Shown here one piece after another: positions 1 through 8,477 of a stretch of DNA of 64,000 nucleotides. The notes under the pieces are model-generated. The model had not been told where the DNA came from, did no database searches, and saw nothing but the letters and a program-made list of their open reading frames with translations. The stretch's first letter is position 1, and the number at the start of each line of letters is the position of its first letter. Both the position numbers and the translations under genes were made by a program. This DNA comes from Anaerolineales bacterium (GTDB taxonomy: Bacteria; Chloroflexota; Anaerolineae; 4572-78; J111), in assembly GCA_015075405.1 (NCBI GenBank), contig JABTUK010000003.1, positions 1,488,001 to 1,552,000 on the forward strand. The letters are read 5' to 3'.

Positions 1-720
1 AAAGATAAGAGCCAGGCCGGGTCTATAGCGACCTGAAAATTTGCGCCGCATCATATCCTTGATTAATTTTTTTCGTTCCTTGAGGTACACCAGAATATCT
101 GGATCTTGAGAGTGGAGATGCTCTGCTTTTTGAATAAATTGTTCGGCTTGATCAACGTGAGTTTTACTGATGGGATAGGAAATTGATCGCCCATCCGGGT
201 CAGGAAACCAGCCTATGGTTACTGCATCCAGATAACAACCGGCCAACCTATCAATGGCATCCTGATCCTGGGGATCATTCTTAACAGCGATTTCTAAAAG
301 TTCGAGGCCGTTTTTGACCATTGACTGATCGCCGTAAGCTGCACCAACCCGAAAAGTGGCCCTACCAAGATACTGACGATATAAATTTGAGCTGGGGTCT
401 AATCGAAAGCCTGCTTTATATTGAGGAAGGGCTTGATCAATCTGGCCAAGATGCTCCAAAGTCAAACCTAAGGCGCAGTAATATTTGGCAGTATCAGGAC
501 TGAGGGCAATGGCTTTACGAATGCTGTGCGTGGCCTCTTCAAATAACTCCAGTTCCCGCTGCGTTGTAGCTAACATAATCCAGACTTCGGGGTTATCGGG
601 TTCAATTTGGGTGCATTGAGTTGCCAATTTGATAGCTTGGGCAAAGTCCCCGTCATCTATAAGCTGATAGAGTGTTTCAAAATTATCGTTAGAATTGGTG
701 GTCTTAGATGTGTTAGTCAT
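1..720 (-). CDS. TPR-repeat protein, C-terminus beyond window
   Basis: An open frame reads leftward from an ATG at 720-718 for 240 codons without a stop and leaves the window, so the C-terminus is missing. The translation has helical TPR-like repeats: one with the pattern PDNPEVWIMLATTQRELELF around residue 45-65, then SPDTAKYYCALGLTLEHLG and a third ending LDPSSNLYRQYLG. TPR proteins act as cytoplasmic protein-protein scaffolds; the partner is unknown. No signal peptide is visible. It lies 21 bp after a small membrane protein on the same strand and is probably the last of a three-gene operon (1428 down to 1). The frame and repeats are seen directly; the role is unassigned. Confidence 0.75.
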   Translation of the reverse strand, partial: MTNTSKTTNSNDNFETLYQLIDDGDFAQAIKLATQCTQIEPDNPEVWIMLATTQRELELFEEATHSIRKAIALSPDTAKYYCALGLTLEHLGQIDQALPQYKAGFRLDPSSNLYRQYLGRATFRVGAAYGDQSMVKNGLELLEIAVKNDPQDQDAIDRLAGCYLDAVTIGWFPDPDGRSISYPISKTHVDQAEQFIQKAEHLHSQDPDILVYLKERKKLIKDMMRRKFSGRYRPGLALIF

Positions 721-741
721 GGATTCATCTCAGTTATCTAC

Positions 742-1056
742 TTACCCTTCATTCAGGGTAGATTTAAGCATAAGCGTAGAGACAATAGCGGCCCCAACTT
801 GAAGCACAGGGATAATACAGATGACACAGTAAAAGATACTCCCCAAGCCAGCCGTAATTGCGGCAAAGAAAGTGATTGACAGAAACAGCACAATATAGCT
901 GCCCCAAAATACAACCAACCCGGTCAACAAAAGGGAAATTCCTACAATAGTGTGGCCTGAATACATCCAGCCTATGCCCAGGATACCTGCCAAACCAGGC
1001 CAGATTTCTAAAACCAGAGCGAGGCCTTTGTCTTTTCCACCAGATTTGTGACGCAT
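742..1056 (-). CDS. Small integral membrane protein
   Basis: This 104-residue protein is mostly hydrophobic: a short charged N-terminus (MRHKSGGKDKG) is followed by about three membrane segments covering residues 11-100. The start at 1056 is supported by a TAAGGAG ribosome binding site about 7 nt upstream. It sits 15 bp after the stop of another small membrane protein and 21 bp before the TPR gene, so the three are likely co-transcribed. The glycine-rich layout resembles TM2-like or DUF4190-like small membrane proteins, but no diagnostic motif is visible and no function is assigned. Confidence 0.7.
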   Translation of the reverse strand: MRHKSGGKDKGLALVLEIWPGLAGILGIGWMYSGHTIVGISLLLTGLVVFWGSYIVLFLSITFFAAITAGLGSIFYCVICIIPVLQVGAAIVSTLMLKSTLNEG

Positions 1057-1071
1057 AACTTACTCCTTAGT

Positions 1072-1428
1072 TCAATTGAAGGATGAATAGATTGAGTCAA
1101 GAGCCGGCAAAGCGATCAGCCCGGTCAGCATGAGAATGAAAAAACTAACTCCTAGAACGGCAATCGTTATTTCTACTCCACCTAAAACCATGGCCGCCAA
1201 CGCCATTTGCTGACCCTTTTCTTCACCACCACTTGCGGCTAACTGTTGTTTAGCCATATAACCCATAATTGCAGCCGCCAGGCCAAACAAACCAAACCAA
1301 CCGATGCTGACCAGCGGGGTAATAATGGGCGAACAGCAACATAGGATAAGCCCGACCATCCCCACAATGCCTGTGATCATTCCCGCAAGGGCTAAAGAAT
1401 TTGTTTTTTCTTCAAAGGCTTCAGACAT
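1072..1428 (-). CDS. DUF4190-like small membrane protein
   Basis: The 118-residue protein has three predicted membrane segments (about 12-30, 38-57 and 78-110). It starts with LALAGMITGIVG, a pattern typical of DUF4190-type proteins in which glycine- and alanine-rich helices surround a short polar loop. Three consecutive cysteines (CCC) lie at the end of the first helix. The start at 1428 has an AAGGAGAT site 7-8 nt upstream. It is the first gene of a probable minus-strand operon with the membrane protein at 742-1056 and the TPR protein at 1-720. Function is unknown; the family resemblance is inferred from hydrophobic pattern only. Confidence 0.65.
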   Translation of the reverse strand: MSEAFEEKTNSLALAGMITGIVGMVGLILCCCSPIITPLVSIGWFGLFGLAAAIMGYMAKQQLAASGGEEKGQQMALAAMVLGGVEITIAVLGVSFFILMLTGLIALPALDSIYSSFN

Positions 1429-1461
1429 GGCTTCATCTCCTTAACTCACTAGATGGTTGAT

Positions 1462-1620
1462 TTAAGAACTGGTTCTTTCCAGAAATAAACCACTCAATTC
1501 ATTGACAAATAAAGTTAAATCCTGCTCCTCCGGGTAAAAGATGATTTCGTCTATGGACACGGGCAATAAGGCCAGGGTCGCCCGGTCGGGGTGACTCAGC
1601 GGACCGATAACAAAAAATGC
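1462..1620 (-). pseudogene. Relic of a DJ-1/PfpI-like gene (C-terminal third only)
   Basis: Reading the minus strand, the frame that ends at the TAA at 1462-1464 encodes about 50 residues beginning AFFVIGPLSHPDRATLALLP and ending LFLERTSS. These align without gaps with the last 50 residues of the intact protein at 6398-6853 (KFVVGALNEADFKHLELLSL onward). The shared positions include F-V-[IV]-G, L-x-L-L, D-[EM]-[IL]-[IL]-x-Y-P and [ED]-L-x-x-F-V-x-E. A stop codon lies directly upstream in the same frame, so there is no start and two thirds of the gene are gone. This is best read as the remains of a duplicated paralogue. Confidence 0.6.
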
Positions 1621-1658
1621 TTATTCACAGGGGCTTAAGCTTGCAGCGGTTTTACCGA

Positions 1659-2684
1659 TCATTGAGGAAACACGACTGACCGATCTTTATAACAATTCTC
1701 TTTCTTCCAAAAAAGTTTGATAAGCTTGACGTTATTTATGCGGATAGTTTCCATTGAATCTGCATACCAGTTCCCTGAGTTAGGCCCTTGAAGATTTCCA
1801 ACCCCAGTTAGCACTTTAAATGGAGAAGTTATAATAGCCGCCGAGGTGCGGCTGGGCATCTGTGAGGCCATGATTGAGATACAACCGTCCTCAATATTTT
1901 CAGCCGCAAAGGCGCCAGCCTCCACGGAGAATGCTTCAAGCAGCCCATAGAATGGCCCCAGAAAGAAGCCGGCGACCCAGGCAAAAGTTTTACTCAGGGC
2001 AATATCCTCTTCGCGCCGAATGCCGTAATAGACATTCGGTTTATCCCGCAGCAAGGTGATCACAGTTTTCATAATCGGACGAGCTTCGACCAGATTGGGG
2101 CGACGGCCGTAATGAATGTCGAGGATGTTTTCAACAGTAGTGATGCCCCCAACTACTAATAAACCCTCATTGACCAAAGCCCAGGCCCAGGGTTCAAGGT
2201 TCTTACTGCTGGCGGCGTCACCCCAGCCTTCGGCGTGAGGGCTGGTAATCCGATAAATGACATTTTCGTTATAGCGGTCAACCTGCCCAAAACTCTGGGT
2301 TTGGAGCGCGTCAAAGACAGCCTGGGCTTTTGGGGTGTAAATTAAGATGGCCGCTGAATTATAATCTATTTCAAGCAGGGTTAGCTGGCTGACATCCTCA
2401 AATTGAAGCTGGGCCGAGGCCAAAAGTGACTCCACATAGATGTGGGGCGTATGGTAAGGCAAGATAGTTTCCAGCCGAGGATCTTCCGTTAGCAAATTAA
2501 AATTGGTCACCAGGGCTGCGCCGGTGGTTTCTGCCGGAAATAAGGTGTAGGCGTCCACCCTTTTATAATCATAAGGAATCTCCGTCAGGGCGAGGTAGAG
2601 GGTAGTCAGGCCACTATACAAGCCGCACACCAGGAGCGGGGCCAGTAAAATGGAGAGACAACAGGTGACAGGTTTTTTCTTCAT
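1659..2684 (-). CDS. Membrane-anchored or secreted protein of unknown function
   Basis: The 341-residue protein begins with a basic MKKK and a hydrophobic stretch (about 8-33) ending near LLVCG, which could be a signal anchor or a loose lipobox. The remainder is a soluble extracytoplasmic domain with a hydrophobic patch near residues 230-250 (WVAGFFLGPFYGLLEAFSV) and three cysteines. The start at 2684 has a GGGAGGAA site 8 nt upstream. It follows the repeat protein at 2700-4469 by 15 bp and is probably co-transcribed with it. I do not recognise the family. The C-terminal part is basic and aromatic (LIKLFWKKENC). Confidence 0.65.
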   Translation of the reverse strand: MKKKPVTCCLSILLAPLLVCGLYSGLTTLYLALTEIPYDYKRVDAYTLFPAETTGAALVTNFNLLTEDPRLETILPYHTPHIYVESLLASAQLQFEDVSQLTLLEIDYNSAAILIYTPKAQAVFDALQTQSFGQVDRYNENVIYRITSPHAEGWGDAASSKNLEPWAWALVNEGLLVVGGITTVENILDIHYGRRPNLVEARPIMKTVITLLRDKPNVYYGIRREEDIALSKTFAWVAGFFLGPFYGLLEAFSVEAGAFAAENIEDGCISIMASQMPSRTSAAIITSPFKVLTGVGNLQGPNSGNWYADSMETIRINNVKLIKLFWKKENCYKDRSVVFPQ

Positions 2685-2699
2685 GAGCGTGTTCCTCCC

Positions 2700-4469
2700 T
2701 TACTTTTTTAATACAATAGGCAAATAGGCTTTTTTGTTGAGGGGCGCTTGACTTATGATAGCAAAATTGGCCGGATGGGATGGAACGCTGGAATTCCCAG
2801 CAGCATCGTGGGCCATAACACTCCAGGTGTAATGGCTTTGGGCTAAATTAGACCTGGGGGTGTAAGTAGAAATTGTGCTGATAAATTTGGAGGTTCTGTT
2901 TTCTGCATCCTTCAAGGTCAGGGTGTAGCTGACAACGCCCACATTATCAGTCGCATTTGTCCAATCAAAAACGGGGCGAAGGGTGGTCAAATTAACGCCC
3001 AGCGTGGGGGTGATCAGTTGGGGTGAGGTGGGAATTTGGTTATCCGGCGCAATTGGTCCATCTGACAATTTCCATAATTCTGTCCCATGTATTCCATCGT
3101 CGGCTCTGAAAAAGAGCGTACCATTTACATTGGTTAGGTCGGCAGGGTACGAACTAAGAGAGTTACCAAGTGTAATGTCTTTGACCATCACTGTTCCAGC
3201 GGCAGTACCATCACTTTTCCACAGTTCATTCCCGTTGAAAGGTGTATCAGCAGCGCTGAAAAAGAGCGTACCATTGACGTTGGTCAGGATCAAAGGACTG
3301 CTGTAGAAATTAATGTCTTTGACCATCACAGTACCAGCAGCAGTACCGTTACTTTTCCACAACTCATCCCCATGGACTCCATCATTAGCCAGGAAAAATA
3401 GCGTACCGTTTACGTCGGTCAAGTATAAAGGGTATTCATTCAGGTTTGGGTTACCAGGTAATATATCTTTGACCATCACCGTACCGGCAGCGGTGCCATT
3501 ACTTTTCCATAACTCATACCCGTGAATTCCATCATAAGCCAGGAAAAATAGCGTACCGTTCACATTAGTTAGATTGGTGTTGTAGATATTTTGTCCATTA
3601 TTACCAGGTAATATATCTTTGACCATCACCGTACCGGCAGCGGTACCATTACTTTTCCATAACTCATGGCTGTGAACCCCATCATTAGCCAGGAAAAACA
3701 ATGTGCCATTTACGTTGGTCAGGTTGAAAGGTAGTGAGCCGCCGGGTGATGGGTATGTAATAGGGAAGATGTCCTTGACCATCACCGTACCGGTGGCGGT
3801 GCCATCACTTTTCCACAATTCATTCCCGTGAATCCCATCATCAATTGCGAAAAAGAGTGTGCCATTTACATTGGTTAAGAAGGGGGAGTATCTATAGATA
3901 GAAGTATATATATCTTTGACCATCACCGTACCGGTGGCGGTGCCATCACTTTTCCACAATTCATTCCCGTGAACCCCATCATAAGCTATGAAAAAGAGTG
4001 TGCCATTCACATTAGTTAGATTGTAAGGTCCCGAAGAAAGGCTACCAGGTCTAACGTCCTTGACCATCACCGTACCAGCGGCAGTACCGTTACTTTTCCA
4101 CAACTCCACTCCGTGAACCCCATCATCGGTCGTGAAAAAGAGCGTGCCATTCACATTGGTCATTTCGCGCGGGAAGCCTGAAGCGAAGGTATAATTATTC
4201 AGGGGAATATGTTTGACCTCTACTGTACCATTGGCCGTGCCGTTACTTTTCCATAACCTGTACCCCTTGACTGGGTCAGAAGTTGCAAAAAATAACATAC
4301 CATTTACATTGGTTAGATTATAAGGAACCGAACTGGTATAGCCTGGATAAATATCTTTGACCAATACAGGCTCCGGGCCATCAGCTTGGGCTACTGCTCC
4401 GGTAACAATGATTAACAACAATAAAACTATACAATTTAGATAAACTCTTTTAAGATAACCTCTTTGCAT
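2700..4469 (-). CDS. Secreted ELWKSDGT-repeat protein with YLPIV-type C-terminal tail
   Basis: This 589-residue secreted protein has a signal peptide (about 1-29, ending AVAQA) and about eight tandem repeats of roughly 45 residues. Each repeat contains LTNVNGTLFF, D-D-G-[VI]-H-G-x-ELWKS-[DN]-GT and GTVMVKDI, a pattern seen in ELWxxDGT/hyalin-like repeat proteins expected to form a beta-propeller. A fibronectin/Ig-like module (about 490-575) follows. The C-terminus is AYLPIVLKK, a short tail that recurs at the end of exported Chloroflexota proteins and may be a sorting or anchoring signal. The start has GGGGAT upstream. The DNA repeats are strongly conserved, so unequal recombination could change the repeat number. 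Ligand unknown. Confidence 0.8.
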   Translation of the reverse strand: MQRGYLKRVYLNCIVLLLLIIVTGAVAQADGPEPVLVKDIYPGYTSSVPYNLTNVNGMLFFATSDPVKGYRLWKSNGTANGTVEVKHIPLNNYTFASGFPREMTNVNGTLFFTTDDGVHGVELWKSNGTAAGTVMVKDVRPGSLSSGPYNLTNVNGTLFFIAYDGVHGNELWKSDGTATGTVMVKDIYTSIYRYSPFLTNVNGTLFFAIDDGIHGNELWKSDGTATGTVMVKDIFPITYPSPGGSLPFNLTNVNGTLFFLANDGVHSHELWKSNGTAAGTVMVKDILPGNNGQNIYNTNLTNVNGTLFFLAYDGIHGYELWKSNGTAAGTVMVKDILPGNPNLNEYPLYLTDVNGTLFFLANDGVHGDELWKSNGTAAGTVMVKDINFYSSPLILTNVNGTLFFSAADTPFNGNELWKSDGTAAGTVMVKDITLGNSLSSYPADLTNVNGTLFFRADDGIHGTELWKLSDGPIAPDNQIPTSPQLITPTLGVNLTTLRPVFDWTNATDNVGVVSYTLTLKDAENRTSKFISTISTYTPRSNLAQSHYTWSVMAHDAAGNSSVPSHPANFAIISQAPLNKKAYLPIVLKK

Positions 4470-4533
4470 TAAATATCCCCTTTATATAAGTAAGATTTAG
4501 CCAGTTTTCAGAATTGTGATGAGAGAAGTTTAT

Positions 4534-5430
4534 CTATTTTGGTTGAGGTATTTCTAAATGGTATGCAGGGTCATTGTTCGATGGAGTGAGAAACTTAGAA
4601 ACTCTTTGATCTGATTTTACAGCTTTCTCAAATGCCAACCTATCTTTAATTGAACTGGGTGCAATATCAATAACATTTATCGTGGTCGGATCGGCTAAAT
4701 GCTTTGAAACATTCGGTGGTCCTAATTCATATATCTTTTCAGTCATCGTCTTTTTGATTTCTTCTGACGACTTCCCAAGTCTCTTTGCTTCAACGTATAC
4801 ATCAATCACCTGATCTCCATAGGGTCCATACAATTTTTTTTGATTATCAACGCCGAGGTTTTGGATATTCTCAAACATAATCCTGGCTTGGTCTTCGGGC
4901 GTACTCGCGGTTCGTGAGATTTTTGCGCTATCAAGTTTGGCCTGCTTCAGAATATCCTGTAATACTGTCAGGGAATAACTTGAAACAACTTGCTGATTAG
5001 CACTGGAAGCAAAGGAAATCGTAATATCCCCTTCAGGAGCTACCCTTTTAAACCGCGTTAGTCCAAATAAATTCAATCTATTTTCGTCAACAACAAAAGG
5101 GCCGGAAGAAGAACTGCCACTGTCACCTTTAATCTCTATTTTCATCCCATTTTCAGAGATAGTGTAGGTTCCGAAGTATTGGTTTCCGCTCGATTTTATT
5201 TCATTGTATTTGCCATCTGGAGAGAACTCAATCGTATAGCCTGACCCCGAGAGGTCAAGCCACTTACCTACTATAAGTTCCGTTGGCGACTTAGCTGATT
5301 CGATAATTTGCTCCGGCTGGGGTTGAGTTGGTTTATCCCTTAGCATAGGTATTGCTCCACAAAATACAGCTAACCCGCCCAGCGAGGCCACTACCAAAGG
5401 TAGAATCATTATAAAGAAGTGTGTGTTCAT
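4534..5430 (-). CDS. Membrane-anchored lipocalin-like/META-like domain protein
   Basis: The start at 5430 (MNTHFFIMILPL) is chosen over the in-frame ATG at 5445 because GGGGAG lies 6 nt upstream. The protein has one N-terminal membrane segment (about 4-28). A small beta-rich module follows (about 55-125): VGKWLDLSGSGYTIEFSPDG, then GTYTISENGMKIEI and LNLFGLTRFKR. Such G-x-W...F-x-x-[DN]-G...Y patterns occur in lipocalin-like DUF4923/META-type domains that measure how far a peptide differs from a baseline. The C-terminal half is helical and charged. Function is not assigned. It stands alone between the repeat protein and a lipoprotein gene. Confidence 0.6.
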   Translation of the reverse strand: MNTHFFIMILPLVVASLGGLAVFCGAIPMLRDKPTQPQPEQIIESAKSPTELIVGKWLDLSGSGYTIEFSPDGKYNEIKSSGNQYFGTYTISENGMKIEIKGDSGSSSSGPFVVDENRLNLFGLTRFKRVAPEGDITISFASSANQQVVSSYSLTVLQDILKQAKLDSAKISRTASTPEDQARIMFENIQNLGVDNQKKLYGPYGDQVIDVYVEAKRLGKSSEEIKKTMTEKIYELGPPNVSKHLADPTTINVIDIAPSSIKDRLAFEKAVKSDQRVSKFLTPSNNDPAYHLEIPQPK

Positions 5431-5492
5431 CGAAACTCCCCTCATTTTTTCGTCCGAACTTTAAAGACAAGTCAGCGACACCTCATTCACGC

Positions 5493-6236
5493 CTATATTT
5501 TTATACCCCTCCCCGTTGCTCTTTGCCGATACCAATACACCCCGGCCGCTACCCCACTGCCCACAAAGAGCGTCGCCATTCCCAGGCCAGCGCAGGCAGC
5601 CACACTGCCCAGGATGGTCCAGACTGAAAAGCCGGAACTTTCTGTCAAAGTGACCTCAACCTGCTGCGGGTTTTCCCAGATGGCCGTATTTCCTTCTATC
5701 CGAGTGGCGTTGCTGGTGATAACCTGGCCTCCGGTCAGCCTGAGAGTGTTGGTAACTACCATCATCCCCTGTACCTCCGAGCGTGGGATGTAACGCAGGT
5801 TAATCTGGCGTTGACCATTGACCGTCTCTACGGTCAGATCAGCTTCCGGGCTAAAAGCCATCGCTTTCAAAGCGGCCAGGCCCTGGCCCTGGCTGGCCAT
5901 CGTAATCAAAAACGAGTCATCGGGCAGGTATTGGTGGCTTACCGTTGTGTCAACCCCATTAGCTTTGCCTTCACTTTCTAATTTGGCTAAATCGGCCTCA
6001 AGCCCACCGGGATTTTGGCGTTCAGCCTGCTCCAGGAAGGGTTTCATGGTCGGAGGTAACTTGATGTTAACCGTCGCCGCCCACCGTTCATTCTCGTAAA
6101 AGGTTACATCGGTGCCCAGCTCGACCCGGACGCCGACACAGCCGGTCAACCCCAAGCAGAGGGTCAAAATGAGGCTGAATAGACTCAGCTTGAATAATTT
6201 TTTCGATAAGAAGGCGGTACTAAATAGGGTTGTCAT
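5493..6236 (-). CDS. Lipoprotein with C-terminal transmembrane helix
   Basis: I place the start at 6236 (MTTLFSTAFL) rather than the upstream frame-extension at 6395, which would read through a repetitive palindrome. The signal peptide ends in a lipobox, GLTGC, at about residue 35, so the mature protein would be lipid-anchored. The extracytoplasmic part contains TVNIKLPP and a stretch like the LppM domain seen in some envelope proteins (VEVTLTESSG near the end). A hydrophobic helix (about 200-230) and a short basic tail YWYRQRATGRG follow. This layout, lipobox plus beta domain plus C-terminal TM, is LppM-like. Role unknown; probably envelope. Confidence 0.65.
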   Translation of the reverse strand: MTTLFSTAFLSKKLFKLSLFSLILTLCLGLTGCVGVRVELGTDVTFYENERWAATVNIKLPPTMKPFLEQAERQNPGGLEADLAKLESEGKANGVDTTVSHQYLPDDSFLITMASQGQGLAALKAMAFSPEADLTVETVNGQRQINLRYIPRSEVQGMMVVTNTLRLTGGQVITSNATRIEGNTAIWENPQQVEVTLTESSGFSVWTILGSVAACAGLGMATLFVGSGVAAGVYWYRQRATGRGIKI

Positions 6237-6259
6237 AGGTTCGTCTCCCAAGAAAATAA

Positions 6260-6320
6260 CCCTCACCCCCAACCCCTCTCCCGGTGGGAGAGGGGAGTCG
6301 CGCCAGCGACGGGGTGAGGG
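6260..6320. repeat. Nested palindromic repeat (CCCTCACCCC type)
   Basis: An outer inverted repeat CCCTCACCCC (6260-6269) and GGGGTGAGGG (6311-6320) encloses an inner one, CCCCTCTCCC (6273-6282) and GGGAGAGGGG (6286-6295). The same motif is a common dispersed intergenic palindrome in many bacterial genomes. It lies in the 5' region of the lipoprotein gene, between its chosen start and the DJ-1-like gene. Confidence 0.75.
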
Positions 6321-6397
6321 CTTTTCATCGCTGGTGGCGCGCCACAGGTTCGTGAACACTCCTTCATAAATAAATAGTGAATAGTTGACAGTCATCC

Positions 6398-6853
6398 TTA
6401 ACTCGTCACCGTCAATAAGCCGGCCACTTCTGTAACAAATTCGACAAGTTCATCGCTGGCCGGGTAAACAAGCATATCCTCCGACACAAGCGACAGAAGT
6501 TCCAAATGCTTGAAATCAGCTTCATTCAACGCGCCCACCACAAATTTAGCCCCATTTGAACGAGCCAGCCTGAAAAACTCAAGCAAACGCGGATCATTTT
6601 TCAAACAGACCAAATTATCCCCGGCGGCAGGAATAACGACACAAATGGCCTGCGCTGCCCGAGGCATAGCTTTGCTTAGCATCAAATCCGGCACCAGGGT
6701 CAAGCCGTGCGCTCCGCTAATCTGCCCCGGCGTTACGCCGACAACCTTCACCAGCAGACCGGCCTCGCGGAAATGGGTCACAAACGTGGTAGCAATGTAC
6801 TCCTCAAAACTGTGGCCCCATAATACAAAAGTGTAATTGTTGGATTTTGTCAT
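6398..6853 (-). CDS. DJ-1/PfpI-like protein lacking the nucleophile cysteine
   Basis: The 151-residue protein follows the DJ-1/PfpI fold pattern: FEEYIA near residue 16, then REAGLLVKVVGV, SGAHGLTLVPDLML, an IPAAGD turn and DPRLLEFFRLARSNG. Where active family members have the nucleophile elbow (A-x-C-x-G), this protein has KFVVGALNE, so the catalytic cysteine is absent and a chaperone, protease or glyoxalase activity is unlikely. The acidic FEE motif is kept. It is divergent from the NB-ARC-type ATPase starting at 7002, suggesting shared control. A truncated relative lies at 1462-1620. The fold call is by motif recognition; the role is unknown. Confidence 0.65.
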   Translation of the reverse strand: MTKSNNYTFVLWGHSFEEYIATTFVTHFREAGLLVKVVGVTPGQISGAHGLTLVPDLMLSKAMPRAAQAICVVIPAAGDNLVCLKNDPRLLEFFRLARSNGAKFVVGALNEADFKHLELLSLVSEDMLVYPASDELVEFVTEVAGLLTVTS

Positions 6854-7001
6854 AGGTGGCGTCCTGCCATTATTTTAAGCCAAAATCTTTCGCAAAGTGT
6901 ACCTTCTCTCTATCCCGATTTTTGAGAGTCTTATAAACTCTCTCATCTGTCTATCATCCCTCCAAAAAGGGCTTGTTTTTAGCCATAACTTATGCTATCC
7001 T

Positions 7002-8477
7002 ATGTCAAATCCCGCAGCTACAACCGAACTTAAAGCGTCCGCATCATCGTTTCTTGGGGGAGGGCTTCAGATGGAACGCGATCTTGGCTTAGAGCAGCTT
7101 CAACAGGGTATTTATGCCGCCTTCAAATCCTGGCACAAAACCGACGAAGGTGACAGCCCTTTTGCCAATTTGGTTCTGTTTCGTCAGCAACAGAACACCA
7201 CCCCTCGTAAAGCAACCAACAAGATTCTGTTCCAAGCCTTAGAGTCGCTTAGCCTTACTCATCGCCAGGAGGCTGCCCTGCTCTCTCGCCATTTTCTGGA
7301 TGGGGAGAAGATGCAGAGCATTGCCCACGAGAAAAACATTGGCGAAGCTACGGCCTACCGCTGGCAAAATGACGCTATCGCTCAACTGGCCCACGTTCTC
7401 CAGGCCCACGAACGTGAAGCCCGCGCCCAACGCCAAAGCATACTGGCGAAACGACTGGAGCGCCCCACTTATACCCAATTAATCGGTGTTGACAGTCAGA
7501 TTGAAGCCCTCCTGGTCGTTCTGCTTGCGCCCGGTCCCCCCTGGCTAATCGCCATTGAAGGGTTGGGCGGTTTGGGCAAAACCTCGCTGGCCGACGCTTT
7601 GCTGCGCCGGGTAATTGATGAATGCTTGTTTGATGAGATTGGCTGGGTCAGCGCCCGGCAATATGACTTCAACCCTGGCCGGGGCCTGACCCCGCGCCAG
7701 GAACCGGCTCTGACCGCCGAGCAGTTGGTGGAAAAATTGATCGAGCAACTGCTGCCTGATACGCCCCGGCCGGATAGTTTCTCGCCCCAAAAAGCGTTAG
7801 CCTTGCTGGAAACACGACTCAAGCAGCAGCCTCACCTGATCGTGGTGGACAATCTGGAAACAGTCGTTGACCTGGAAGCTTTGCTGCCTACCTTGCGCGA
7901 CCTTAGCAACCCGACCAAATTCCTGCTGACCACCCGCGAAAAACTGCCCTACGAGTCGGGCATTTACCACTTTTCTCTGCTATCGCTGAACGAGGCGGAT
8001 ACCCTCCAATTGATTCGCCATGAGGCGACCCTGAGCAATCCCCCTTATCTGCAAACAGCCGGCGAGGCTGAACTCAAAGCCGTCTATCAGGTAGTCGGCG
8101 GCAATCCGCTGGCCCTGCGCCTGGTGGTCGGCCAGACCCACTTCTTTACCCTGCCAACTATTCTGGCCGATCTGTCCGCGGCGCGGGGCAAACAGGTTGA
8201 AGGCTTGTTCACCTTTATCTATCGCCGCGCCTGGGAACAACTCGATGAAATGACTCGCCATGTGTTCTTGGCGATGCCTCTGGTGGCCGATGGGCAGGGC
8301 AACCTGGAACATCTGGCCGACCTGACCGAGATTGACCCGGCCAGCCTGCGCGACGCTCTGACCTGGCTGGTTACGCTCAACCTGGTGGACCGTCGGGGGG
8401 AGGCTCATGACTCTTATTACACCTTGCACCAACTCACAACTACCTTTTTGCACGAACAGGTACTGCGATGGCAGTGA
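7002..8477 (+). CDS. NB-ARC-type ATPase with N-terminal HTH-like domain
   Basis: The protein (about 491 residues from the ATG at 7002; 7071 is an alternative with GGGAGGG upstream) has a sigma-like helix-turn-helix region (LSLTHRQEAALLSRHFLDGE ... ATAYRW). A STAND/NB-ARC ATPase follows, with the P-loop EGLGGLGKTSLADALL, the Walker B LIVVDNLET, the sensor LLTTREKL and a GNPLALRLVVG motif, then a winged-helix part. STAND ATPases are signal-dependent switches that oligomerise with nucleotide. The stop overlaps the start of the TPR gene by 10 nt, so ATPase and TPR sensor are probably made together as two chains of what is often a single NB-ARC-TPR protein. A role in defence or regulation is inference. 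Confidence 0.8.
   Translation: MSNPAATTELKASASSFLGGGLQMERDLGLEQLQQGIYAAFKSWHKTDEGDSPFANLVLFRQQQNTTPRKATNKILFQALESLSLTHRQEAALLSRHFLDGEKMQSIAHEKNIGEATAYRWQNDAIAQLAHVLQAHEREARAQRQSILAKRLERPTYTQLIGVDSQIEALLVVLLAPGPPWLIAIEGLGGLGKTSLADALLRRVIDECLFDEIGWVSARQYDFNPGRGLTPRQEPALTAEQLVEKLIEQLLPDTPRPDSFSPQKALALLETRLKQQPHLIVVDNLETVVDLEALLPTLRDLSNPTKFLLTTREKLPYESGIYHFSLLSLNEADTLQLIRHEATLSNPPYLQTAGEAELKAVYQVVGGNPLALRLVVGQTHFFTLPTILADLSAARGKQVEGLFTFIYRRAWEQLDEMTRHVFLAMPLVADGQGNLEHLADLTEIDPASLRDALTWLVTLNLVDRRGEAHDSYYTLHQLTTTFLHEQVLRWQ

Noticed and set aside
5493..6395. Longer N-terminus of the lipoprotein
   Set aside because: The extra residues are encoded by a dispersed palindrome, and the signal peptide with lipobox fits a start at 6236.
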